Below the pieces are notes generated by a model. That model searched no databases, was not told where the DNA came from, and saw nothing but the letters and a program-made list of their open reading frames with translations. From an uncultured Bacteroides sp. (GTDB lineage Bacteria; Bacteroidota; Bacteroidia; Bacteroidales; Bacteroidaceae), in NCBI GenBank assembly GCA_949289295.1, contig CASENM010000044.1:1-36969 (forward strand): a DNA stretch of 36,969 bases, in the 5' to 3' direction. How positions within the stretch are numbered: the first letter of the stretch is position 1; each line of letters starts with the position of its first letter. Positions 31,039-36,969 of this stretch are shown here, in pieces. Both the position numbers and the translations under genes were made by a program.

Positions 31039-31087
31039 TCCTGTAAAAATAAAAATATTAATAATGTTTAAAAACTTGTTGTAACAC

Positions 31088-31351
31088 ATGGACAAAGTCA
31101 AGAACTCCCCCGCATGCGACGAAGCGGAAGAACAGAAATTCGTCATCAGGGTTTATTCAAAAAGCGAACTGGCACAGATGTATTTCCCGGACGCCAAGCC
31201 CAAATCGGCGCTGGTAAGCCTGTGGAGATGGATCCGACGATGCAGCGAGCTCGATCAGGCCATCGTGACAGGCCACGCCTACAGCAAGTACCGGAACAAT
31301 TTCCTCAGCTATGAGGTGGAGCTGATCGTACGCTTCCTGGGCGAACCCTGA
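31088..31351 (+). CDS. DUF4248 family protein
   Basis: 87 aa. Seen: FVIRVYSKSELAQMYFPDAK, then ALVSLWRWIRRCSELD and NFLSYEVELIVRFLGEP. Known: DUF4248 proteins are small, single-domain Bacteroidales proteins found beside capsule loci and mobile elements. The SKSELAQMYFP...ALVSLWRWI pattern is consistent with a small HTH-like DNA-binding protein, which is only an inference. It diverges from the initiator-dnaB operon and precedes the Wza/Wzc genes, from which it is separated by a hairpin and an independent promoter. Confidence 0.8.
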   Translation: MDKVKNSPACDEAEEQKFVIRVYSKSELAQMYFPDAKPKSALVSLWRWIRRCSELDQAIVTGHAYSKYRNNFLSYEVELIVRFLGEP

Positions 31352-31505
31352 AAAAAAATGGGGAAAGGGGTCTTTGCTTTATTTATATATTAAAAAGGTG
31401 GGCTGATTCATTTTTGCGCCACTTTTGACTGCAAGCCGCTGGAAGACAACGGACTGACTGATTCGATTAACGTTCATTAGCATTCCGGGCCGTCTTACTC
31501 CCCCC

Positions 31506-31567
31506 AAGACGCTTCGGCGTTCGGGACAAAACGCTTCGACGTTTTGCCTGAAACGCCGAAGCGTCTT
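31506..31567 (+). repeat. Palindromic interspersed repeat, copy 2, with T-tail
   Basis: Perfect 16-bp arms 31506-31521 (AAGACGCTTCGGCGTT) and 31552-31567. An inner palindrome AAAACG-CTTCGA-CGTTTT lies in the loop and a run of T follows. It is related to 2839-2898. As placed, it can act as a terminator between DUF4248 and the Wza-like gene. Confidence 0.75.
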
Positions 31568-31621
31568 TTTTTTGTTTCCGGCACGATTTCGGCGCATTTT
31601 ACCAAAAAATCCACATTCAGC

Positions 31622-31652
31622 TTTGCCATATCTACAAAAAAACATACCTTTG
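31622..31652 (+). promoter_or_regulatory. Promoter of the Wza-Wzc operon
   Basis: TTTG at 31622-31625, a 19-nt spacer and TACCTTTG at 31645-31652, a perfect match. The leader is about 50 nt. No invertible flanking repeats were noticed. Confidence 0.75.
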
Positions 31653-31710
31653 CCGAAACAAGCAAATATACCGAACTGTTCCTGAAAAAGGAACCAAACA
31701 GACTCACAAA

Positions 31711-32511
31711 ATGAAAATTGTAAGATTACTCAGCATCCTGACCCTCGCGGCACTGATGGGAGGATGCACATCGTACAAAAAAGTGCCCTACCTGCAGAAC
31801 TCGGACATCATCGACGAGATCGACTACCCGAAATCGCTCTATGACGCCGTCATCATGCCGAAAGACCTGCTGACCATCACGGTGAGCACGACCGACCCGG
31901 AAGCGGCCGCGCCGTTCAACCTGACCGTACAGACCCCTTACAGCGTGGCGCAGGGACGCTCCACCATCACGCAGCAGCCCTCCCTCCAGCAGTATCTGGT
32001 GGACAACCAGGGAGACATCGACTTCCCGGTGCTCGGCACGCTCCACATCGGCGGGATGACCAAGAGCAGCGTGGAGTCGCTGATTCAGGAAAGACTGCAG
32101 CCCTATCTGAAAGAAACCCCTATCGTAACGGTCCGCATGTCCAACTACAAGATTTCCGTACTGGGAGAAGTGGCCCGGCCCGGAACGTTCACCGTATCCA
32201 ACGAGAAGGTGAACCTGCTGGAAGCGCTGGCCATGGCGGGCGACATGACCGTCTACGGACGGCGTGACAACGTGAAGCTGATCCGCGAGGACGGACAGGG
32301 AGAACGCCACATCACGGAGCTTGACCTGAACGATGCCGAAATCATCCACTCGCCCTATTTCTACCTCCAGCAGAACGACGTCATCTACGTCACCCCGAAC
32401 AAGGCCAAGGCCAAAGGTTCGCGCATCGGCTCCGAAACCAGCCTCTGGTTCTCCGGTACGTCTATCCTGGTGTCGATAGCCTCACTGATTGCGACAATCG
32501 TGTTACTGTAA
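31711..32511 (+). CDS. Wza-like polysaccharide export lipoprotein
   Basis: 266 aa. Seen: a lipoprotein signal MKIVRLLSILTLAALMGGC with the lipid-bearing Cys19. The export domain follows (VIMPKDLLTITVSTTDPEAA), then DNQGDIDFPVLGTLHIGG, then SLBB-like repeats (ISVLGEVARPGTFTV, and NLLEALAMAGDMTVYGRRDN). A C-terminal membrane helix (SILVSIASLIATIVLL) ends the protein. Known: OPX/Wza proteins form the outer-membrane channel for capsule or exopolysaccharide and work with a Wzc co-polymerase. The C-terminal helix agrees with this. It is followed after 27 bases by its Wzc-like partner. Confidence 0.92.
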   Translation: MKIVRLLSILTLAALMGGCTSYKKVPYLQNSDIIDEIDYPKSLYDAVIMPKDLLTITVSTTDPEAAAPFNLTVQTPYSVAQGRSTITQQPSLQQYLVDNQGDIDFPVLGTLHIGGMTKSSVESLIQERLQPYLKETPIVTVRMSNYKISVLGEVARPGTFTVSNEKVNLLEALAMAGDMTVYGRRDNVKLIREDGQGERHITELDLNDAEIIHSPYFYLQQNDVIYVTPNKAKAKGSRIGSETSLWFSGTSILVSIASLIATIVLL

Positions 32512-32538
32512 CCCATTCATAACAAAGCGAATCAAGTC

Positions 32539-35019
32539 ATGAAAGAAGAACTTTATACCGACAACTTCGAGAACAGCGAAAAGCCGGTGGACTACAAGGC
32601 CATCCTGCTGGACTACCTCATGTATTGGCCGTGGATCGTAGGATGCGCCGTCGTGGCACTGGCCGCGTGCTTCGTCTATCTCCGCTTCAAGGCGCCCACC
32701 TACAACGTGAATGCCACCGTGCTCATCAAGGAAGGCGACCAGAACCGCCGCGGACTCTTCGGCGGCAGCAGCATGCTCGACGACATGCAGTCGCTCGGCA
32801 TGATGTCGATGGCCAGCAACTTCGACAACGAGGTGGAGATTCTCCATTCGCGCAACCTGGTGCTCAAAGTGGTGGAACGGCTGAACCTCTACATCCGCTA
32901 CAGCCAGCCGCAGACTTTCAGCTATGCGCTCGAACCGTACAAGAATTCGCCCGTCACCGTGTGGATGACCCCGCAGGAGGCACAGAACCTCTATGCGCCG
33001 GTGAAACTGGACATCACCCGCAAGCTTGACGGCTCCGCCGACGTGGAAGCGGAATACGTAGCCGTGAGAGAAGGCGACGAGATAAAGACAACCCATCATT
33101 TCGACCAGCTTCCCGCCGTGCTGAACCTCCCGATCGGCGTCATCACGCTGAAGGACAATATGGCTCCGGCCGACACGACCCAAACCGCAGCCGCTGCGGA
33201 GACGGAGGAGGAAAAGCCGGAAGATCTCCGCGTAGAGGCACTCATCCTGCCCCCCACCGCCGTGGCGGCCGGCTATGCGGCAAGTCTGAGCGCGGAAGCG
33301 ACCAGCAAGTTCACGAGCATCGTCGCGCTCAACCTGGGCGAAACCAACCCGGCCCGCGGCGCGGACTTCATCAACACGCTGGTGGCCCTCTACAACAGTG
33401 ACACGAACGACGACAAGAACGAAGTGGCCAGCAAGACCGCCCAGTTCATCGACGAGCGTATCCAGATCATCAACGAAGAGCTGGGAACCACCGAAGCCGA
33501 GCTGGCCACCTACAAGCAGCAGGCCGGACTGACCAACCTGCGCAGCGACGCCGAACTGGCCCTGCGCGAGAACTCGGAATACAACCAGCGCCGCGCCGAA
33601 AACTCCACACAGCTCCGCCTGGTGGAATTCCTGCAGGACTACATCAACGACCCGGCCAACGCCTGGGAGGTGATTCCCGCCAACGTGGGACTGACCGACA
33701 AGACCCTGACCACGGCCATCGACAACTATAACCAGCTGCTCGTGGAGCGCAAGCGCCTGCTCCGCACCTCATCGGAAAGCAACCCGGCCGTGGTTACGCT
33801 CGACACCAGCATACGCGCCACCCGCGCCAACGTACAGACCACTGTAGAGAGCGTGGAGAAGGGACTGCTCATCACGAAGGCCGACCTCGACCGCCAGGCA
33901 TGGCGCTCACAGGCGCGCATCAGCAACGCCCCGCAGCAGGAACGCCAGCTGGTAAGCATCTCGCGCCAGCAGGAAATCAAGGCCAACCTCTACCTGATGC
34001 TGCTGCAGAAGCGTGAGGAGAACGCCATCACGCTGGCCGCCACCGCCAACAACGGACGCATGATCAATCCGCCGATGGCGAACGTGACCGGACCGAACAA
34101 GAAGATGTATATGCTCATCGCCCTCATCCTGGGCCTGGGTATCCCCGTAGGCTTCATCTACGTGCGCAACCTGCTCCGCTTCAAGATCGAGACGCGCACC
34201 GACATCGAGAAGATCACGAGCCTTCCGGTCATCGGCGACGTGCCCAACAGTCCGCAGGCCAAGGACAACCCGATTGTGGTCCGCGAGAACAAGAACAACA
34301 TCATGGAAGAGATATACCGCTCCGTGCGTACGAACGTGCAGTTCATGCTGCAGCAGGGCCAGAAGGTGGTGCTCTTCACCTCCACCTCTCCGGGCGAAGG
34401 CAAGAGCTTCAACGCCGCCAACCTGGCCACGAGTATGGCCTACATGGGCAAGAAGGTGATCATCGTCGGTCTGGACATCCGCAAGCCGGGACTGAACAAG
34501 ATATTCAAGCTCTCGCACAAGGAACGCGGCATCACGCAGTTCCTGTCCGACCCTAGCCTCAAGCTGGAAAGCCTCTGGCAGCAGTCGGAAGTGAGTCCGA
34601 ACCTCTACATCCTTCCGGGCGGCACCGTGCCCCCGAACCCCACCGAGCTGGTATCGCGCGAAAGCCTGAAGACAGCCATCGACATCCTGCGCGCCAACTT
34701 CGACTACGTGATTCTCGACACCGCCCCCGTAGGTATGGTGACCGACACGCAGATCATCGCCCGCCAGGCCGACATGAGCGTCTACGTGTGCCGCGCAGAC
34801 TACACGCTGAAGTCGGACTTCGAGATTGTCAACTCGCTGAACGCCGAGAAGAAGCTGCCCAACATGTGCATCCTGCTGAACGACCTCAACATGGACAAGC
34901 GCAAGAACGGCTACTACTACGGCTACGGCAAGTACGGCAAATACGGCAAGTACGGCTACGGCAAGAAATACGGATACGGTTACGGATACGGTTACGGCAA
35001 AGACAAAAAGAACAACTGA
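32539..35019 (+). CDS. Wzc-like polysaccharide co-polymerase and tyrosine autokinase
   Basis: 826 aa. Seen: a first membrane helix near residues 32-52 (WIVGCAVVALAACFVYL), then a Wzz domain with long periplasmic coiled coils. The second helix lies near 522-545 (MYMLIALILGLGIPVGFIYV). The BY-kinase domain has Walker A STSPGEGKSF near 613-622, Walker A' VIIVGLDIRKPG and Walker B YVILDTAPVG near 724. The tail from about residue 792 holds 13 tyrosines in YG/KYG repeats. Known: BY-kinases phosphorylate their tyrosine tail, and cycling of that state controls polymer length and export. In Walker A' the usual LIDADLR is VGLDIR, keeping the key Asp. Two-gene operon with Wza and no downstream glycosyltransferases in the window. 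Confidence 0.95.
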   Translation: MKEELYTDNFENSEKPVDYKAILLDYLMYWPWIVGCAVVALAACFVYLRFKAPTYNVNATVLIKEGDQNRRGLFGGSSMLDDMQSLGMMSMASNFDNEVEILHSRNLVLKVVERLNLYIRYSQPQTFSYALEPYKNSPVTVWMTPQEAQNLYAPVKLDITRKLDGSADVEAEYVAVREGDEIKTTHHFDQLPAVLNLPIGVITLKDNMAPADTTQTAAAAETEEEKPEDLRVEALILPPTAVAAGYAASLSAEATSKFTSIVALNLGETNPARGADFINTLVALYNSDTNDDKNEVASKTAQFIDERIQIINEELGTTEAELATYKQQAGLTNLRSDAELALRENSEYNQRRAENSTQLRLVEFLQDYINDPANAWEVIPANVGLTDKTLTTAIDNYNQLLVERKRLLRTSSESNPAVVTLDTSIRATRANVQTTVESVEKGLLITKADLDRQAWRSQARISNAPQQERQLVSISRQQEIKANLYLMLLQKREENAITLAATANNGRMINPPMANVTGPNKKMYMLIALILGLGIPVGFIYVRNLLRFKIETRTDIEKITSLPVIGDVPNSPQAKDNPIVVRENKNNIMEEIYRSVRTNVQFMLQQGQKVVLFTSTSPGEGKSFNAANLATSMAYMGKKVIIVGLDIRKPGLNKIFKLSHKERGITQFLSDPSLKLESLWQQSEVSPNLYILPGGTVPPNPTELVSRESLKTAIDILRANFDYVILDTAPVGMVTDTQIIARQADMSVYVCRADYTLKSDFEIVNSLNAEKKLPNMCILLNDLNMDKRKNGYYYGYGKYGKYGKYGYGKKYGYGYGYGYGKDKKNN

Positions 35020-35044
35020 CAACTGACAGCCGGCCGCATCAGGC

Positions 35045-35097
35045 AACGCAGTGGAGGGCTCCGCACATTCCGCGGAACGCTCCGCTGCGTTTTTTTT
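35045..35097 (+). terminator. Intrinsic terminator of the Wza-Wzc operon
   Basis: Arms 35045-35056 (AACGCAGTGGAG) and 35080-35091 (CTCCGCTGCGTT) pair with one G-T, followed by a T-run on the plus strand. Confidence 0.8.
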
Positions 35098-35149
35098 GTC
35101 TCCGCAGGGCGGAGTGCCGCCCACAGCCGTCAATTTTCAATCACCGGCT

Positions 35150-35180
35150 CTTGATTATTGATTATTTAATCCTATCTTTG
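35150..35180 (+). promoter_or_regulatory. Promoter of the AAA ATPase gene
   Basis: CTTG at 35150-35153, a 19-nt spacer and TATCTTTG at 35173-35180, 25 bases before the ATG at 35206. Confidence 0.65.
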
Positions 35181-35205
35181 TAGAATCAAAAAGCTGACAA
35201 TTCGC

Positions 35206-36345
35206 ATGAAACAATTCACCATAAAGAATTTCGGACCGATTGACCACGTTTCAGTCGACTTCGCCGACCTTACCCTGCTGGTCGGTCCGCAGGCATCAGG
35301 AAAAAGCCTGTTCCTCCAGCTGCTGAAGCTGATTATCGACAAGGAACATATCGTCTACACCCTCGACAAATACAGCTATATCCTCGACAAGAACCCCAGG
35401 CGCGTACTCGATGCCTACTTTGGAGAAGGTACGGCAAGCATCTGGAAAAAAGAGACATCCGCCGAACTGGACGGAACCCGATACACCGCCAGCCACCTCC
35501 TGGGACCGCTGAACGAAAACGCTGTGGAAAAGCTCTTCTACATCCCGGCGCAACGGATTCTCAGCATGAACGACGGACGGCTGAAAAATTTCATGGAATT
35601 TGAGCCCACCACCCCCTATGTGCTGCGCTACTTCAGCGAGCTCCTCCGCCTCTACATGCAAAGAGGTCTGGGAGCGAAAGAAACGATATTCCCCATCCAG
35701 ACCCGGCTGAAGGCCTCACTCAAGAAAGCGTTCAAGGAGAACGTGTTCCACGAAGGCACCATCGTAATGGACGACCATAACGGACAGAAGCAGATGCGCA
35801 TGCACATAGAAGGCATGAGCCTGCCGTTCATGACATGGAGCGCGGGCCAGAAAGAGTTCATGCCCCTGCTTCTCAGCTTCTACAGCCTGCTCGGGCCTGA
35901 ATCGAAAATCGTGAAGAAATCCCAATACAAATACGTGGTGATTGAGGAGCCGGAAATGGGGCTTCACCCCCAGGCCATCCTCTCCGTACTCCTGCAGGTC
36001 ATCGAGCTCATGCAGGAAGGATTCCAGGTCATCGTGTCCACCCATTCCACCCAGCCGCTGGAGTTCGCATGGGCATTCAACCTGCTGAAAGAGCATTCGG
36101 AACAATATGGCTTCAAGCCCCTTATGGAGCTGTTCAACCTGGACGACACCCCCCAAAACAGGAAGCTGCTCGACGGTATCTGGAAGAAACGGATAAACAC
36201 CTACTACTTCACCCAGAAAGGCAACAAGGTACAATCGACAGACATCTCCACCTTGGATGCCGGCAGCGAAAACCCGGCAATATGCGAATGGGGCGGTCTG
36301 TCGCAGTTCGCAGGAAGAACCTCAGGGATTCTGAAATTGCAATAA
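35206..36345 (+). CDS. Lone OLD/ABC-type AAA ATPase (AAA_21-like)
   Basis: 379 aa. Seen: MKQFTIKNFGPIDHVSVDF, Walker A GPQASGKS at 27-34, an ABC-like signature region near MTWSAGQKEFMPLLLSF, Walker B YVVIEEPEMGLHPQA, and switch His VIVSTHSTQ. A C-terminal region of about 80 residues contains no TOPRIM motif that I can see. Known: this is the SMC/ABC-type ATPase core of OLD, AbiL and related defence or toxin ATPases. Most of these act with a partner nuclease or toxin. Here the gene has its own promoter and terminator and no partner follows. Base composition matches the neighbours. Function uncertain; a defence or stress role is an inference. Confidence 0.82.
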   Translation: MKQFTIKNFGPIDHVSVDFADLTLLVGPQASGKSLFLQLLKLIIDKEHIVYTLDKYSYILDKNPRRVLDAYFGEGTASIWKKETSAELDGTRYTASHLLGPLNENAVEKLFYIPAQRILSMNDGRLKNFMEFEPTTPYVLRYFSELLRLYMQRGLGAKETIFPIQTRLKASLKKAFKENVFHEGTIVMDDHNGQKQMRMHIEGMSLPFMTWSAGQKEFMPLLLSFYSLLGPESKIVKKSQYKYVVIEEPEMGLHPQAILSVLLQVIELMQEGFQVIVSTHSTQPLEFAWAFNLLKEHSEQYGFKPLMELFNLDDTPQNRKLLDGIWKKRINTYYFTQKGNKVQSTDISTLDAGSENPAICEWGGLSQFAGRTSGILKLQ

Positions 36346-36414
36346 GCCGCCGTACCTTGACTTTGCGTGGCATTGCCGTCGGGTTACAAATCCGACAGGA
36401 CGGGCAATTAAAAC

Positions 36415-36514
36415 AATCCGTGTAATCTGTGGTGAAAAAAAGAATCCGCGTTTCATACGCCAAGAATCAAACAAGAATAATCCGTGTAATCTGTGGTGAA
36501 AAAAAGAATCCGCG
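36415..36514. repeat. Two identical 36-nt direct repeats, 64-nt period
   Basis: Copies at 36415-36450 and 36479-36514 are identical (each begins AATCCGTGTAATCTGTGGTG). The second continues into further related CCGCG(T/G)..AATC words. Similar AATCCGTGTAATCTG sequences are widespread dispersed repeats in bacteria. There are only two copies, so it is not a CRISPR. Confidence 0.75.
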
Positions 36515-36557
36515 GAAATCCGCGTGAATCTGCGGTTCAAGACACTCCCATAAAATC

Positions 36558-36588
36558 ATGAAAGAGCCGCTGCCCACGGCTCTTTCAT
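36558..36588. terminator. Hairpin between AAA ATPase and transposase
   Basis: 12-bp perfect arms ATGAAAGAGCCG (36558-36569) and CGGCTCTTTCAT (36577-36588) with a 7-nt loop, able to terminate in both directions. Confidence 0.7.
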
Positions 36589-36699
36589 TTAAGCTTAGAT
36601 AAAGGCACATAATCCCCCCACCCACTTCTTATTGGAAGCAGGAATTTTGTTGTAATTGATACCCAATATGTTACGAATCCCCTAAAATTACAAATTATC

Positions 36700-36969
36700 T
36701 CATTTTTGAGCCAGCATATGCATCATTACGGTAAAGTCCAAGGAAAGTTCTCTGATAAGCTCGGCCGTTCCCTTAGCCTTGTCGGAGAGCTTTTTCCTTT
36801 TGCCTTTCCATATCGAAAGTATTGCCAATACCATCCTCTGTATCGTGTCAAGGTTTCTGGCAGACCTTGCACTTTTCCGCCTGATGAAGTCCTGCCTCAG
36901 GTTGCGGTCAAGGTCCCAGTGCATGCTTTCTGTTGCCCAATGCATTCTGGCTATTGTGCCCAGCCGCCG
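36700..36969 (-). CDS. ISAs1-like transposase, C-terminal part
   Basis: The frame enters from the right edge and ends at 36700, giving about 89 residues. Seen: RMHWATESMHWDLDRNLRQD, then ARSARNLDTIQRMVLAILS and a basic stretch KGKRKKLSD. The HW-x-x-E-x-x-HW-x-LD pattern is the conserved C-terminal catalytic-Glu region of ISAs1-family DDE transposases. The protein continues to a normal stop with no frameshift, so the insertion sequence could be intact outside the window. Confidence 0.8.
   Translation of the reverse strand, partial: RRLGTIARMHWATESMHWDLDRNLRQDFIRRKSARSARNLDTIQRMVLAILSIWKGKRKKLSDKAKGTAELIRELSLDFTVMMHMLAQK

Larger units (their letters stand above)
31352..31710. other. Intergenic region before the Wza-like gene
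   Basis: Contains the palindromic repeat at 31506-31567, which ends in a T-run and probably terminates the DUF4248 transcript. It also contains the Wza promoter at 31622-31652. No gene is seen. Confidence 0.65.
36346..36699. other. Intergenic region with direct repeats and a hairpin
   Basis: Holds the 36-nt direct repeats (36415-36514) and the terminator at 36558-36588. From 36589 to 36699 the sequence is A+T-rich and probably contains the end of the insertion sequence, but I could not define its terminal repeat. Confidence 0.55.

Noticed and set aside
31653-31710. Phase-variable invertible capsule promoter
   Set aside because: No inverted repeats flanking the Wza promoter and no nearby invertase were seen.
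36415-36514. CRISPR array
   Set aside because: Only two repeat copies, one spacer-sized gap, no leader and no cas genes in the window.

Overview
The window looks like a chromosome segment of a gut Bacteroidales bacterium, most likely Bacteroides or Phocaeicola. The basis is a SusC-type receptor start, a DUF6377-type regulator, Fkp (fucokinase/GDP-fucose pyrophosphorylase), a FeoA-FeoB fusion followed by a Cys-rich partner, a Bacteroides-type histone H1-like protein, and many promoters of the Bacteroidetes form TTTG-(about 19 nt)-TAnnTTTG. I cannot name the species from sequence alone.

Layout. Positions 1-2213 (minus) hold the N-terminus of a SusC/RagA receptor and a DUF6377-like membrane regulator. 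Positions 2214-2974 are a gene-poor stretch with hairpin repeats and a possible coding remnant. Positions 3080-5360 hold a sugar-kinase-like phosphotransferase converging on a thioredoxin-fold lipoprotein, with a 22-bp perfect stem between them. Positions 5446-11271 (minus) are a compact signalling operon: a very large double sensor kinase, a LuxR-like response regulator and a short AbgT-like membrane protein. Next come a MITE-like hairpin element, a 58-aa histone H1-like protein, tilS, and the divergent feoAB operon. Positions 16264-20561 (minus) hold fkp and a WecA/MraY-family initiating sugar-phosphate transferase. A candidate plus-strand small RNA lies between those two.

Positions 20719-26036 (minus) are visibly more A+T-rich than the flanks. 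They form one tight four-gene operon behind a single near-perfect promoter: a soluble double-GHKL-ATPase histidine kinase, a stand-alone receiver protein, an HNH endonuclease, and a TaqI/Eco57I-like N6-adenine methyltransferase. I read this as a restriction-modification-type defence island wired to its own phosphorelay. It is the strongest candidate for a little-described system here.

Positions 26314-31351 are a phage- or plasmid-flavoured module of the kind often found beside Bacteroides capsule loci: a T7-lysozyme-like amidase, a 27-aa 'smalltalk'-like peptide, an HU-like protein, a DnaB-type helicase, a winged-helix primosome/replication-initiator-like protein, and DUF4248. A YhcG-type nuclease is inserted in the opposite orientation. 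The HU-like and initiator-like promoters carry the same direct-repeat operator at the same distance from the -7 box. Positions 31711-35019 hold a Wza-like lipoprotein and a Wzc-like tyrosine autokinase with a 13-tyrosine tail, ending at a strong terminator with no glycosyltransferases following. The window ends with a lone OLD/ABC-like ATPase, a 36-nt direct repeat and the C-terminal part of an ISAs1-like transposase.

Together Fkp, the WecA-like transferase, Wza and Wzc point to surface polysaccharide assembly. The accessory genes between them are consistent with a variable region that collects defence and mobile cargo.
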